From the NCBI RefSeq assembly GCF_003096595.1, contig NZ_QEKO01000007.1, positions 1-64,000 of the forward strand: a stretch of 64,000 bases of DNA. Reading direction: 5' to 3'. A program made the position numbers and the translations under genes. Below, one piece after another: positions 27,003 to 38,513 of the stretch (positions within the stretch are counted from its first letter, which is position 1; each line of letters starts with the position of its first letter). Below the pieces are notes generated by a model. That model saw only the letters and a list, made by a program, of their open reading frames with translations. It was not told the origin of the DNA and did no database searches. This stretch comes from Pusillimonas noertemannii. GTDB taxonomy: Bacteria; Pseudomonadota; Gammaproteobacteria; Burkholderiales; Burkholderiaceae_B.

Positions 27003-27941
27003 ATGCCCCACAAAGCCCCTTCCCTACCTCCCGTCTCGCTGCACCGGCTCAAGCTGCGGCCCCTGCTGATCTTCGAGCGCGTGTTCAATTCGCCCTCGAT
27101 CGCCAGCGCCGCGCGCGAGCTCAATATGTCGCAATCGGCGGTCACCAAGGCCATACAAGAGCTCGAGGCCAGCCTGGACGTACCCTTGTTCGAACGCAGC
27201 AACCGGGGCACGGCGCCCACCTGCTACGGCGTCTTGCTGGGCGAGCGCGTGCGCACCGTCATCTCTGAATTGCGTTACCTGACCGACGAGCTGAATTCCT
27301 TCCGCTCCGGCGAAAGCGGCCACGTCATCGTCGGCACCCTCATTTCCGCCTCGGCCCAGTTGCTGCCCAAGGCCATACTCAAGCTCAAGAAGTTGGTGCC
27401 CGATGTGCTGGTAACGGTGCGCGAAGGGCCGAACGAGCAGCTGTTCCATGAGCTGGCCAACGGCGAGCTGGACATCGTGGTGGGGCGGCTGCCCGAAGCC
27501 AACCTGCCGCTGATGCGGCGGTTTCCGTTCAGCCATACTGTGCTGTACCCGGACGAGATCTGCGTCGTGGCCGGCCGCAAGCACCCCCTGGCTCGCCGCA
27601 AGGGGCTGGGCCTGCCCGACCTGCTGGGCTACCCCTGGATACTGCCCCTGCGCGAGTCACCCGCCCGCGCCATGACCGAAAAGCTGCTGCAGGACACCGG
27701 CCTGAGCATGCCTCGCAACATCACCGAGTCGCTTTCATTGGTGACCAATATCGGCCTGCTTCAAGACTCCGCCTCCATTCTGTTCATGCCCCTGGCCGCC
27801 GCGCGGCACTTCCAGCGGCTGGGCCTGGTGGCCATTCTGAACGTGGGGCAATTGGGCAAGTTCGGCGACGTGGGCTACACCGTACGCGCCGACCGGCTGC
27901 CCACGCCGGCCACGCAGCGCTTCATGGAATGCCTGCGCTGA
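27003..27941 (+). CDS. LysR-family transcriptional regulator
   Basis: A 312-residue LysR regulator. The HTH covers about residues 15-75 (SIASAARELNMSQSAVTKAIQELE), followed by the two-lobed ligand-binding domain. It lies divergent from fdoG (202-base gap) and 320 bases upstream of nbaC in the same direction, so nbaC-nbaD are its likely targets. The ATG at 27003 (MPHKAPS) is used; its ribosome site is weak. A TTG at 26940 could extend it by 21 residues. Confidence 0.87.
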   Translation: MPHKAPSLPPVSLHRLKLRPLLIFERVFNSPSIASAARELNMSQSAVTKAIQELEASLDVPLFERSNRGTAPTCYGVLLGERVRTVISELRYLTDELNSFRSGESGHVIVGTLISASAQLLPKAILKLKKLVPDVLVTVREGPNEQLFHELANGELDIVVGRLPEANLPLMRRFPFSHTVLYPDEICVVAGRKHPLARRKGLGLPDLLGYPWILPLRESPARAMTEKLLQDTGLSMPRNITESLSLVTNIGLLQDSASILFMPLAAARHFQRLGLVAILNVGQLGKFGDVGYTVRADRLPTPATQRFMECLR

Positions 27942-29817
<1,876 letters not shown>

Positions 29818-29913
29818 TTCGCGGAATGTACAAAAGAAACGGTTTTCCGTTTACCCTGTACCTCTGCGTTACTGTTTGAGTATTTCGTAACAATTCCAAA
29901 GTAAGGAAGAGAC

Positions 29914-31089
29914 ATGCAGACGACACACTTCAAGAAGATGCTTCTGGCCTCGGCCATCGCGATGGGTCTTGCGGCCGCCCCAGCATCCCAGGCCGAAGTC
30001 AAGATCGGCCTGATCACCACGCTGTCGGGCGGCGGCGCGGCCCTGGGCCAAGACCAGCGCGACGGCTTCATGCTGGCGGTCGAACAGAACGGCGGCAAGC
30101 TGGGCGGGCAGGACGTCTCGGTCATCATTGAAGACGACCAGCTCAAGCCCGAGCAGGGCGTGCAGATCGCACGCAAGCTGGTCAACAACGACAAGGTCGA
30201 CTTCGTCACCGGCATCATTTTTTCCAACGTGATGATGGCGGCGCGTACGCCCATTCTCGACTCCAAGACATTCCTGATCGGCTCCAACGCCGGCCCCTCG
30301 CCCATGTCGGGCGCCGAGTGCTCGCCGTATTTCTTCTCCACCTCGTGGAACAACGACCAATTGCACGAGGGCGGCGGCCAGATCGCCACCGACCAGGGCT
30401 ATAAAAAGATGTACATCATGGCGCCCAACTACCAGGCGGGCAAAGACGCCCTGGCCGGGTTCAAGCGCTTCTACAAGGGCGAGGTGGTGGACGAGGTCTA
30501 CACCCAGATCGGCCAGATGGACTATTCGGTTGAAATCGCCCAACTGCAGCAGGCCAATCCCGATGCCGTCTATGTGTTCTATCCCGGCGGCATGGGGGTG
30601 AACTTCGTCAAGCAGTACCGCCAGGCCGGCCTGTTGGGTAAGGTGCCCCTTATCTCCGCCAGCACGGTCGATGGCTCGACCCTGCCCGCGCTTCAGGACA
30701 TCGCCCTGGGCGTCATCACGCATGCGCCCTATGCGCCCAACCTCGACAATGCCCAGAACAAGCAGTTCGTCGAAGCGTTTGAAAAGAAATACAACCGCTC
30801 GCCTTCGCTGTATGCGGCCCAGTCGTATGATGCGGCCAACCTGATCGCCTCGGCCATCAAGAAGCTCGACGGCAACCTGCAAGACAAAGAAGCGGTGCGC
30901 AAGGCGCTCGAGGCCGCCGACTTCGATTCGGTGCGCGGCAACTTCAAGTACAACACCAACCACTTCCCCATCACCGACTGGTACCGCGTCGACGTCGTCA
31001 AGGGTAAGGACGGCAAGGCCGAACTGTCCGCCACGGGCGTGGTCTTCAAGGACCACAAGGACGCCTACTTCGAGCAGTGCAAGATGTAA
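29914..31089 (+). CDS. Branched-chain-type ABC substrate-binding protein (orphan)
   Basis: A 391-residue periplasmic binding protein of the LivK (type I) family with a signal peptide (cleavage near ASQA-EVKIG). The repeated lobes include ITTLSGGGAALGQDQRDGF and YIMAPNYQAGKDAL. Relatives bind amino acids or aromatic acids. No permease or ATPase of the Liv type is in the window, so partners must be elsewhere. Position behind nbaCD suggests the ligand is an aromatic acid of that pathway. A terminator follows. Confidence 0.85.
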   Translation: MQTTHFKKMLLASAIAMGLAAAPASQAEVKIGLITTLSGGGAALGQDQRDGFMLAVEQNGGKLGGQDVSVIIEDDQLKPEQGVQIARKLVNNDKVDFVTGIIFSNVMMAARTPILDSKTFLIGSNAGPSPMSGAECSPYFFSTSWNNDQLHEGGGQIATDQGYKKMYIMAPNYQAGKDALAGFKRFYKGEVVDEVYTQIGQMDYSVEIAQLQQANPDAVYVFYPGGMGVNFVKQYRQAGLLGKVPLISASTVDGSTLPALQDIALGVITHAPYAPNLDNAQNKQFVEAFEKKYNRSPSLYAAQSYDAANLIASAIKKLDGNLQDKEAVRKALEAADFDSVRGNFKYNTNHFPITDWYRVDVVKGKDGKAELSATGVVFKDHKDAYFEQCKM

Positions 31090-31110
31090 GGTCCGCGCCC
31101 AGGCGTAAGC

Positions 31111-31147
31111 AAACCGGCTCGTGGCCTGCGCCCCGGGCCGGTTTTTC
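31111..31147 (+). terminator. Rho-independent terminator after the binding-protein gene
   Basis: AAACCGGC (31111-31118) pairs with GCCGGTTT (31137-31144) and the second arm runs into TTTTTC. It lies 22 bases after the stop. Confidence 0.75.
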
Positions 31148-31334
31148 ATTGGGCGGCGCCTGGCCTGCCTGGCCTTGCCGGACAGTGCGGCTGCGCTTTC
31201 AGTGCCAAGAGGCCAAGCATGGCGAAGCCCACTTGTGCCGCTCTTTCACCGCCTATACACTTTGAACGCTTCTCGTGCGCCACCGCCCCGCCGGGCAACG
31301 GCAGCCGCCTCATAGCAAGGACGTACCGCTTTTC

Positions 31335-32552
31335 ATGAATTCCACCTCCGCACCCGGCAACAATCGCTCTTATTTCTGGGTTTGCGTATCGATGTGCGTC
31401 GGCGTCATGGGCACGGCGCTGGCCAGTCCCCTGTATCCCCTGTATCAAGAAGCCTGGAACCTCGCGCCCAGCCAGATCGCCCAGCTGTACACTGCCTACA
31501 TGATCGCGGCGCTGGCCACCCTGCTGTTCCTGGGCCGGCTGACCGACCGCCACGGCTTCCTTCCGGTGCTGCGCGGGGGCGTGATCCTGGTTACCGTGGG
31601 CATCACTATTTCGGCCCTGGCCTGGGACGCGGCCAGCTTCACCTTCAGCCGCATTCTCATCGGCCTGGCATCGGGGCTGATCGTCACTTCGTCCTCGCTG
31701 GGCCTGGGCCAGCTGCGCAAGGGAGGCAACAGCCAGCGCGTGGCCGCGACCATCAGCCTGACCCTGGCCTTCGGCTTCGGGCTGGGCCCGGTGGTGGGCG
31801 GCCTGATCGCCCAATGGACGCCTTACCCGCTCGTCAGCGCCTATGTGCCCTCCATCGTGCTGGGGCTGCTGGCCGTTTATGCGCTGTTCAGGCAGGACAT
31901 CAAGCCCGCACCGCAACTGGCCCCCGACGCCAGCGGATGGCGCAGCTGGCTGCCCGCGCTGTCGCTCCCGGCGCCGCCGCTTACCCGGCCCTACCTCATC
32001 GGCAGCCTGGCGGCCTTCAGCGCCTTCGGCATGTTCAGCCTGTACGCTTCGCTGGCACCCAGTTTCATGGACCGCATGGTGCCCTGGCATGGGCCAGCTG
32101 TCAGCGGCCTGTCCATCGGCATCATTCTTTTCCTGTCGGCAGCCTTCCAGTTCGTGGCCCGCCCCTGGGTCACCAAGAGGGTCGTCATCTGGGGCCTGCT
32201 GGGCTTGCTGCTGGCCAACGTGCTGCTGATGCTCAACACGCTCACGACGTCGCCGCTGCTGTTCGCCTCCAGCGTGCTAACCACGGCCTTCGGCCATGGC
32301 CTGTGCAACCTGGGCGGAATCTCGATCGTGAACAAGGTGGCGCCTCCCCATCAGCGCTCCAGCCTGCTCTCCACCTATCTGATGACCGCCTACCTGGGCA
32401 GCATCCTGCCCGTGCTCGGCATGGGCTGGCTGGCCGACCACATCGGCCTGAGCAATGCGCTGCTGGTCTTCTGCACCTGCATCGCCGTGCTGACCGGCTG
32501 CCTGGCCTTCGCGGCCCTGCGCACGCCTGTCATTGCCGCGCCCGAGGGCTGA
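31335..32552 (+). CDS. MFS transporter, 12 transmembrane helices
   Basis: A 405-residue major facilitator with the motif A loop GRLTDRHGFLPVLRGG after helix 2 and twelve hydrophobic segments. The central loop around residue 190-205 (DIKPAPQLAPDASGW) divides the halves. Substrate is unknown; members of this group export drugs or move small metabolites. The ATG at 31335 is used because upstream in-frame residues are low-complexity and lack hydrophobic character. It stands alone between the binding protein and a MarR gene. Confidence 0.83.
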   Translation: MNSTSAPGNNRSYFWVCVSMCVGVMGTALASPLYPLYQEAWNLAPSQIAQLYTAYMIAALATLLFLGRLTDRHGFLPVLRGGVILVTVGITISALAWDAASFTFSRILIGLASGLIVTSSSLGLGQLRKGGNSQRVAATISLTLAFGFGLGPVVGGLIAQWTPYPLVSAYVPSIVLGLLAVYALFRQDIKPAPQLAPDASGWRSWLPALSLPAPPLTRPYLIGSLAAFSAFGMFSLYASLAPSFMDRMVPWHGPAVSGLSIGIILFLSAAFQFVARPWVTKRVVIWGLLGLLLANVLLMLNTLTTSPLLFASSVLTTAFGHGLCNLGGISIVNKVAPPHQRSSLLSTYLMTAYLGSILPVLGMGWLADHIGLSNALLVFCTCIAVLTGCLAFAALRTPVIAAPEG

Positions 32553-32706
32553 GGCAGCTTCAGCAGCCTGGCCTTCCCGCCGTACGGTCCGAGCCCCCGC
32601 CTTCGCCTCAGCCCCTCGAGCAGGGGCTCTCATGGGTACAAACACTGTCGGTAGAAACACCCATTGTTCCGGCCTTCATGCCCGTGGCATTCTAAATTAA
32701 ATGAAA

Positions 32707-32723
32707 TTTTCAACTATTGAAAA
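32707..32723. promoter_or_regulatory. Candidate MarR operator TTTTCAA-CTA-TTGAAAA
   Basis: A perfect inverted repeat with 7-bp arms and a 3-base centre, 15 bases before the MarR start codon at 32739. Its size and position suit autoregulation by the MarR protein and control of the downstream ABC transporter. Confidence 0.6.
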
Positions 32724-32738
32724 CAGCGTTTAATTGCC

Positions 32739-33275
32739 ATGGCCAAGCAGAACTCACTCCATGCCCCCGTTGACATCAAGCTCGACTACGTCACTTTCAA
32801 GATAGACGTGGTCAATGAACGGGCCAAGGGCATCGCCTCTCAGGTCTATGAACAGAAAGTGGACCTGTCGCTGCGCGAACTGCGCCTCATGCGCTTCATC
32901 GCCACGCAGCCCGGGCTGACCGTCAGCCGGCTGGTCGAACAGACGCATATCGAAAAGACTCTCACGTCCAAATCGCTGGCCTCGCTTGCCGGACGCAAGC
33001 TGATACTGCGCGTCATCGACCCCGAAGACGCGCGCCAGACCAATCTTTATCTCACCGCTGAAGGCATCGGCAAGGTCAAGGCCGCCGACGCCATCGGGCG
33101 CGAGATGGAGGCCAACATGATGAGCGTGCTTTCCGAGTCCGAAGCCAGAACCCTCAAGCAGTGCCTGGAAAAGCTCTATGCCCTGCACGAGAACGCGCAA
33201 CACGCCACCGAGACATTCCTGCGATCGCTGGCGACCGACCCGCCCCGGCAAACGCCGCTTACCGACGCCAAATAA
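32739..33275 (+). CDS. MarR-family transcriptional regulator
   Basis: A 178-residue MarR protein. Winged-helix features are LTVSRLVEQTHIEKTLTSKSLASL and the wing DPEDARQTNLYLTAEG. It is first in the same direction as the dipeptide ABC genes (37-base gap to the binding protein) and has a palindromic site in its own leader. I infer that it represses itself and that operon, with the imported compound or its hydrolysis product as inducer. Confidence 0.86.
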   Translation: MAKQNSLHAPVDIKLDYVTFKIDVVNERAKGIASQVYEQKVDLSLRELRLMRFIATQPGLTVSRLVEQTHIEKTLTSKSLASLAGRKLILRVIDPEDARQTNLYLTAEGIGKVKAADAIGREMEANMMSVLSESEARTLKQCLEKLYALHENAQHATETFLRSLATDPPRQTPLTDAK

Positions 33276-33311
33276 ACAAGCAACGGCGCAATCCAACGAG
33301 GAGACAAGAAA

Positions 33312-34895
33312 ATGAAAACCAAGCTGCTTCGGCTTACAGCCATGATCGCCCTGGCAGGCGCTACAGCCATGGCCTCGGCGCAAGGCACCCAGAACGTGCT
33401 GCGCATGGTGCCGCAGGCCGACCTGAAGGTGCTCGATCCGATCTGGACCACCGCCTTCGTCACACGCGACCACGGCTACATGATCTACGACACCCTGTTC
33501 GGCATCGACGAAAGCGGCAAGGTCAAGCCGCAGATGGTCGACACCTACAGCGCCGACGCCGAAGGCCTGAACTGGACGCTCAAGCTGCGAGACGGCCTGG
33601 CCTTCCACGACGGCCAGCCTGTACGCTCTGCCGACGTTATCCAGTCGCTCAAGCGCTGGGGCCAGCGCGACGGCCTGGGCCAGAAAATGTTCGCGGCCCT
33701 GGACAAGATCGACGCCGCTGATGACAAAACGATCAGTCTGCATTTCAAGGAACCCTTCGGCATGGTGCTCGAGGCCCTGGGCAAGCCGTCTTCCAATCCG
33801 CCCTTCATCATGCCCGAGCGGGTGGCCAAGACCCCAGCCAACGAGCAAATTTCCGATACGACCGGATCGGGCCCCTACATCTTCAAAGCCGACGAGTTCC
33901 GTCCCGGCGAAAAAGCGGTTTACGTCAAGAACGAAAAGTACGTTCCACGCGACGAGCCCGCCTCGGGCACGGCCGGCGGCAAGCACGTGTATGTCGACCG
34001 GGTCGAATGGGTGATCATCAAAGATGCGCAAACGCAGGCCAACGCGCTCACGAACGGCGAGATCGACATGCTTTCGTGGGTGCCCGCCGAACAGTATGCG
34101 TCTCTCAAGGCCAACCCCAAGATCGAGCTGCTTACCCCGGTGCCCAAGGGCTCTTACGCCCTGCACATCAACCACTATGTGCCGCCGTTCGACAACCCCA
34201 AGATCGCCCAGGCCGCCATCCTGACACTGAACCAGGAAGCCCTGATGCGGGCCCAGATGATCAACAAAGACCTGTACAACACCTGCACGTCGATCTATCC
34301 CTGCGGTTCAGAGTACGACTCCGGCGATACCGCCTACTTTACGGGCAAACCGCAGTTCGAGAAGGCCAAGCAGCTGCTGAAGGAAGCCGGCTACGACGGC
34401 AAGCCGGTGGTCCTGATGAACCCCTCCGACTTCACCCTGCTGAACAAGTTTCCGCCGGTACTGGCCCAGCTGCTCAAGCAGGGCGGCTTCAACGTCGACA
34501 TGCAGTCGATGGACTGGCCCAGCCTGGTCACGCGCCGAGCCAACAAAAGCGCCCCTCAAGACGGCGGCTGGAACCTCTTCATCACCGGCTGGGGCGCTTC
34601 CGACACCATGAATCCGCTGTATTTCGCCCCCATGACGGGCAACGGCGAGAAAGGCTGGTTCGGCTGGGCCACCGACGAGAAGCTGGAACAATTGAAGGCC
34701 GAGTTCCTGGCCACCATGGACGAGGGCAAACGCAAGGAACTCGCGCAGCAGATCCAGCTGCAGGTGTTTGAAACCGGCCTGTATGCGCCGCTGGGCGAAT
34801 CGCAGAACTACACCGCCGTCCGCAAGGGCGTGGTCAGCGGCCTGGTCAAGGCGCCGATCAACGTGTTCTGGAACATCAAGAAAACCCAGCCCTAA
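33312..34895 (+). CDS. Dipeptide/oligopeptide-type ABC substrate-binding protein
   Basis: A 527-residue family 5 (DppA-like) periplasmic binding protein with a 23-residue signal peptide ending in ASA. The body shows typical segments: LDPIWTTAFVTRDHGYMIYDTLF, LRDGLAFHDGQPV and NPPFIMP. These proteins bind peptides, nickel chelates or acylated amino acids. It heads a complete importer of two permeases and a fused ATPase and is followed by an M20 hydrolase. This points to uptake and cytoplasmic cleavage of an N-acyl or peptide substrate. Confidence 0.9.
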   Translation: MKTKLLRLTAMIALAGATAMASAQGTQNVLRMVPQADLKVLDPIWTTAFVTRDHGYMIYDTLFGIDESGKVKPQMVDTYSADAEGLNWTLKLRDGLAFHDGQPVRSADVIQSLKRWGQRDGLGQKMFAALDKIDAADDKTISLHFKEPFGMVLEALGKPSSNPPFIMPERVAKTPANEQISDTTGSGPYIFKADEFRPGEKAVYVKNEKYVPRDEPASGTAGGKHVYVDRVEWVIIKDAQTQANALTNGEIDMLSWVPAEQYASLKANPKIELLTPVPKGSYALHINHYVPPFDNPKIAQAAILTLNQEALMRAQMINKDLYNTCTSIYPCGSEYDSGDTAYFTGKPQFEKAKQLLKEAGYDGKPVVLMNPSDFTLLNKFPPVLAQLLKQGGFNVDMQSMDWPSLVTRRANKSAPQDGGWNLFITGWGASDTMNPLYFAPMTGNGEKGWFGWATDEKLEQLKAEFLATMDEGKRKELAQQIQLQVFETGLYAPLGESQNYTAVRKGVVSGLVKAPINVFWNIKKTQP

Positions 34896-34964
34896 GGCCC
34901 CCGGCCGGGCGCCTCACGGTGCCCGGCAGCTGCGCCTTCCACATCGCCTGCACTCGAGACGCCC

Positions 34965-35906
34965 ATGCTTGCCTTCTTTCTGCGCCGGGTACTTTCAACC
35001 ATACCCGTACTGGTCATCGTCGCCCTGATCGTGTTCTTCATGCTGCGCCTGGCGCCCGGCGACCCGGCCGCCGCCATCGTGGGCAACAGCGGCACCGCCG
35101 ACGACATTGCGCTGGTGCGGACCGCATTGGGCCTGGACGATTCCATGCCCGTCCAGTTCATCCGCTGGGTAGGCCAGCTCGTTCAAGGCAATCTGGGCGA
35201 ATCCTTCTTCATGAAGATCCCCGTGTCCGAACTGATCGCGCATCGCATCGAGCCCACCCTGTCGCTGGCGGCCCTGACGCTGGTCGTGGCGGTGCTGGTC
35301 GCCGTGCCCCTGGGCGTGCTGGCCGCCTGGCGCCACGGAGGGTGGCTTGACCGCGCGCTGATGGGCTTCTCGGTGCTGGGTTTCTCGATACCCGCCTTCG
35401 TGCTGGGCTATATATTGATCTGGCTGTTTTCATTGCACCTGCAGTGGCTGCCGGTACAAGGGTACTCGCGCCTGGCGAACGGCATCATCCCGTGGCTCAG
35501 GCACCTGATCCTGCCCTCCATTGCGCTGTCCATCATCTACGTGGCGCTGATAGCCCGGGTGACGCGCGCGGCCGTGGCCGAGGCCATGACCGAGGACTAC
35601 ATCCGCACCGCCCGCGCCAAAGGCATTTCCGAGGCGCGGGTATTGATCCGGCACGGCCTGGCCAACGCGGCGGTGCCCATCGTGACGGTCATCGGCATCG
35701 GCGTCGCCCTGCTGATAGGCGGCGTGGTGGTCACTGAAACCGTGTTCGCAATTCCGGGCCTGGGGCAACTGACCGTCGACGCCGTGCTGTCGCGCGACTT
35801 CCCGCTGATACAGGGCATCATCCTGTTCTTTTCCGTGATCTACGTGCTGATCAATCTGCTGGTCGACCTGAGCTACCTGGTGCTCGACCCCCGCATACGC
35901 TACTAG
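34965..35906 (+). CDS. ABC transporter permease, DppB type
   Basis: A 313-residue inner-membrane permease with six helices. The N-terminal family block is MLAFFLRRVLSTIPVLVIVALIVFFML..APGDPA. The ATPase-coupling EAA loop reads EDYIRTARAKGISEARVLIRHGLANA. It lies 69 bases behind the binding protein and 15 ahead of the second permease. Confidence 0.92.
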   Translation: MLAFFLRRVLSTIPVLVIVALIVFFMLRLAPGDPAAAIVGNSGTADDIALVRTALGLDDSMPVQFIRWVGQLVQGNLGESFFMKIPVSELIAHRIEPTLSLAALTLVVAVLVAVPLGVLAAWRHGGWLDRALMGFSVLGFSIPAFVLGYILIWLFSLHLQWLPVQGYSRLANGIIPWLRHLILPSIALSIIYVALIARVTRAAVAEAMTEDYIRTARAKGISEARVLIRHGLANAAVPIVTVIGIGVALLIGGVVVTETVFAIPGLGQLTVDAVLSRDFPLIQGIILFFSVIYVLINLLVDLSYLVLDPRIRY

Positions 35907-35921
35907 AACCCGACAGCTGTC

Positions 35922-36872
35922 ATGGCCGAAACAATCATGCCCGATGAAACATCCCTGACGATGCCGGATACGGCGGCCTCGTCCCCGCCCGGCACCCGGC
36001 GCACCCTTTTCGCCGCCCTGCGCAACGGCTCGGTGCGCATCGGAGGCGGCGTGCTGCTGATTCTGGTCCTGATGGCCATTTTCGCGCCGTGGCTCGGCAC
36101 AATAGACCCCAATGCCATCGACCCGGCCAGCGGCAACATGCTGCCGCTAAGCGCCGGCGAGTTCAGCAGCCTGGCCGGCGACACCTTTCACCATTTCTTT
36201 CTGATGGGCTCCGACACCCTGGGCCGCGACATCTGGAGCCGCACCCTTTACGGCGCCCGCATTTCCATCACCATAGGCGTGGCCGTGGCATTGCTGGCCC
36301 TGGCCCTGGGCATGCTGGTGGGCTTGCTGGCCGGATACTTCCGCAGAATAGACGGGCTGATCATGCGCCTGATGGACGGCCTCATGGCCATTCCGGGCAT
36401 CCTGTTCGCCATCAGCCTGGTGGCGCTGTTCGGCGGCACGGTAACGACCGTCATCGTCGCCATCGCCATCCCCGAGATTCCCCGCGTGGCCCGGCTGGTG
36501 CGCTCGGTGGTGCTGACCATACGCGAAGAACCCTATGTCGAGGCGGCCATCGCGCTCGATACGCCCATCTGGAAGATTCTTCTCAAGCATATCCTGCCCA
36601 ACGCCATCGCCCCCCTCATCGTGCAAGGCACTTATGTGTGCGCGGCGGCGATATTGGTCGAGGCCATACTTTCCTTTCTGGGCGTCGGCCTGCCCACCGA
36701 CATGGCGACCTGGGGCAACATCATGTCCGAAGGCCGCGCCCAGTTCAACGAGTATCCGCACAACGTCCTCCTGCCCGGCATATTCCTGGCGCTGACCGTA
36801 CTGGCCGTGAACGTGCTGGGCGACGGCCTGCGCGACACCCTCGATCCCAAACTCAGCAAGCGAGAGGGCTAG
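35922..36872 (+). CDS. ABC transporter permease, DppC type
   Basis: A 316-residue permease. HHFFLMGSDTLGRDIWSRTLYGARIS is the DppC signature. The EAA loop is EEPYVEAAIALDTPIWKILLKHILPNA. An N-terminal cytoplasmic tail of about 40 residues precedes the first helix. It pairs with the preceding permease to form the channel. The next gene starts three bases after its stop. Confidence 0.92.
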   Translation: MAETIMPDETSLTMPDTAASSPPGTRRTLFAALRNGSVRIGGGVLLILVLMAIFAPWLGTIDPNAIDPASGNMLPLSAGEFSSLAGDTFHHFFLMGSDTLGRDIWSRTLYGARISITIGVAVALLALALGMLVGLLAGYFRRIDGLIMRLMDGLMAIPGILFAISLVALFGGTVTTVIVAIAIPEIPRVARLVRSVVLTIREEPYVEAAIALDTPIWKILLKHILPNAIAPLIVQGTYVCAAAILVEAILSFLGVGLPTDMATWGNIMSEGRAQFNEYPHNVLLPGIFLALTVLAVNVLGDGLRDTLDPKLSKREG

Positions 36873-36875
36873 GCG

Positions 36876-38510
36876 ATGAACACCACAGAAACTACAGCCC
36901 GCCCCGCGCCGGTGCTGGAAGTCCGGAACCTGACCATAGGCCTGCCCGCCGGGGCCGACCGCCCCCACGCCGTGCAGGACATCTCGTTCCGGGTCGAGCC
37001 CGGCAAGATCCTGTGCCTGGTGGGCGAATCGGGCTCCGGAAAGTCGGTCATCGCCAACGCCGTGATGGGCTTGCTGCCCAGGCAGCTCGGCCCCGCAAGC
37101 GGCTCGATAGCGCTGCAGGGCAGGGAAATCCTCAATGCCCCGCAGGAACAATTACGCAAGCTTCGCGGGGCCGCCATGGCCATGGTGTTCCAAGAGCCCA
37201 TGACGGCGCTGAACCCCACCATGACCTGCGGCGCCCAGGTGGCCGAACTGCTAAGGCAGCACACCGCCATGAGCGCCGCCGAGCAGCGCCTCGAGATTCT
37301 CGACATCTTCGCCCGCGTAAAGCTGCCCGAGCCGGAACGCATCTATGCCTCGTACCCGCATCAGCTGTCGGGTGGCCAGCGGCAGCGCATCGTCATCGCG
37401 ATGGCCCTGATCCTGAAGCCCGCGCTGCTGATCTGCGACGAGCCCACCACCGCCCTGGACGTCACCACCCAGGCCGAGATCCTGAAGCTCATCATGACGC
37501 TGCAGCGCGACAGCGAAACCGCCGTACTGTTCATCACGCATGATTTCGGCGTGGTGGCCGAAATCGCCGACGACGTCGCCGTCATGCAGTTGGGCGCCCT
37601 GGTCGAGTCCGGCTCCAAGACCCAGGTGCTGACCCGGCCCGCCCAGCCGTATACCAAGATGCTCCTGGCCGCCGTGCCTTCGATGTCGGCTCCGGCGCGC
37701 CCCGCCGTGCCCCAGGCCGAACCCCTGCTGGAGGCCCGCGAGCTTTCCAAGGTGTACCGCATGGGAAGCTGGCCGGCCAGACGTCGCGAGGTGCTCGCGG
37801 CGCGCAGCGTCTCGTTGTCGGTGCGCCCGGGCGAAACAATAGGCATCGTCGGAGAATCCGGCTCGGGCAAGTCGACCATGGCGCGCTGCATCGCGCGCCT
37901 GATCGAGCCGACCTCAGGCGAAATCTACGCCCAGGGGCGTTCATTGGCCCACGCCGGCAATAGGCAGCTTTCGCCTTACCGGCGCCACGTCCAGGTGGTA
38001 TTCCAGGACCCCTACCGCTCGCTCAACCCACGCCAGACCGTAGGCGCCTCGATCATCGAGGGGCCGGTCAATTTCGGCGTGCCGCGCAACGAGGCCTGGA
38101 AGCGCGCCGAGCAGCTGATGCAGCTGGTGCGCCTGAACCCCAGTGCGCTGCGTCGCTATCCCAACGAATTCTCGGGCGGGCAACGCCAGCGCATCTCCAT
38201 CGCACGCGCCCTGGCTTGCGAAGCCAAGGTGCTTATCGCCGATGAGGCCGTGTCAGCCCTGGACGTTTCGGTGCAGGCGCAGATACTGGAGCTGCTGGCC
38301 GATATTCAAAAACGCCTGTCGCTGGGCATATTGTTCATCACCCACGACCTGCGGGTGGCCAGCCAGATCTGCGACAGCATCATCGTCATGCACCAGGGCG
38401 AGGTCGTCGAGCAGGGCGAAACCCGTCAAGTCTTCAACACGCCCCGTCATGCCTATACCGCCAGGCTGCTTGCATCCGCGCCGGGGCGCGATTTTCGTTT
38501 CCAGGAATAA
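36876..38510 (+). CDS. Fused two-domain ABC ATPase (DppD-DppF type)
   Basis: A 544-residue protein with two complete ATPase domains. Walker A sites are GESGSGKSV (about 50-58) and GESGSGKST (about 327-335). The signature motifs LSGGQRQRI and FSGGQRQRIS each precede a Walker B (ICDEPTTALD, IADEAVSALD). Separate DppD and DppF proteins are fused in this subgroup. It energises the preceding permeases. Confidence 0.93.
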   Translation: MNTTETTARPAPVLEVRNLTIGLPAGADRPHAVQDISFRVEPGKILCLVGESGSGKSVIANAVMGLLPRQLGPASGSIALQGREILNAPQEQLRKLRGAAMAMVFQEPMTALNPTMTCGAQVAELLRQHTAMSAAEQRLEILDIFARVKLPEPERIYASYPHQLSGGQRQRIVIAMALILKPALLICDEPTTALDVTTQAEILKLIMTLQRDSETAVLFITHDFGVVAEIADDVAVMQLGALVESGSKTQVLTRPAQPYTKMLLAAVPSMSAPARPAVPQAEPLLEARELSKVYRMGSWPARRREVLAARSVSLSVRPGETIGIVGESGSGKSTMARCIARLIEPTSGEIYAQGRSLAHAGNRQLSPYRRHVQVVFQDPYRSLNPRQTVGASIIEGPVNFGVPRNEAWKRAEQLMQLVRLNPSALRRYPNEFSGGQRQRISIARALACEAKVLIADEAVSALDVSVQAQILELLADIQKRLSLGILFITHDLRVASQICDSIIVMHQGEVVEQGETRQVFNTPRHAYTARLLASAPGRDFRFQE

Positions 38511-38513
38511 TCC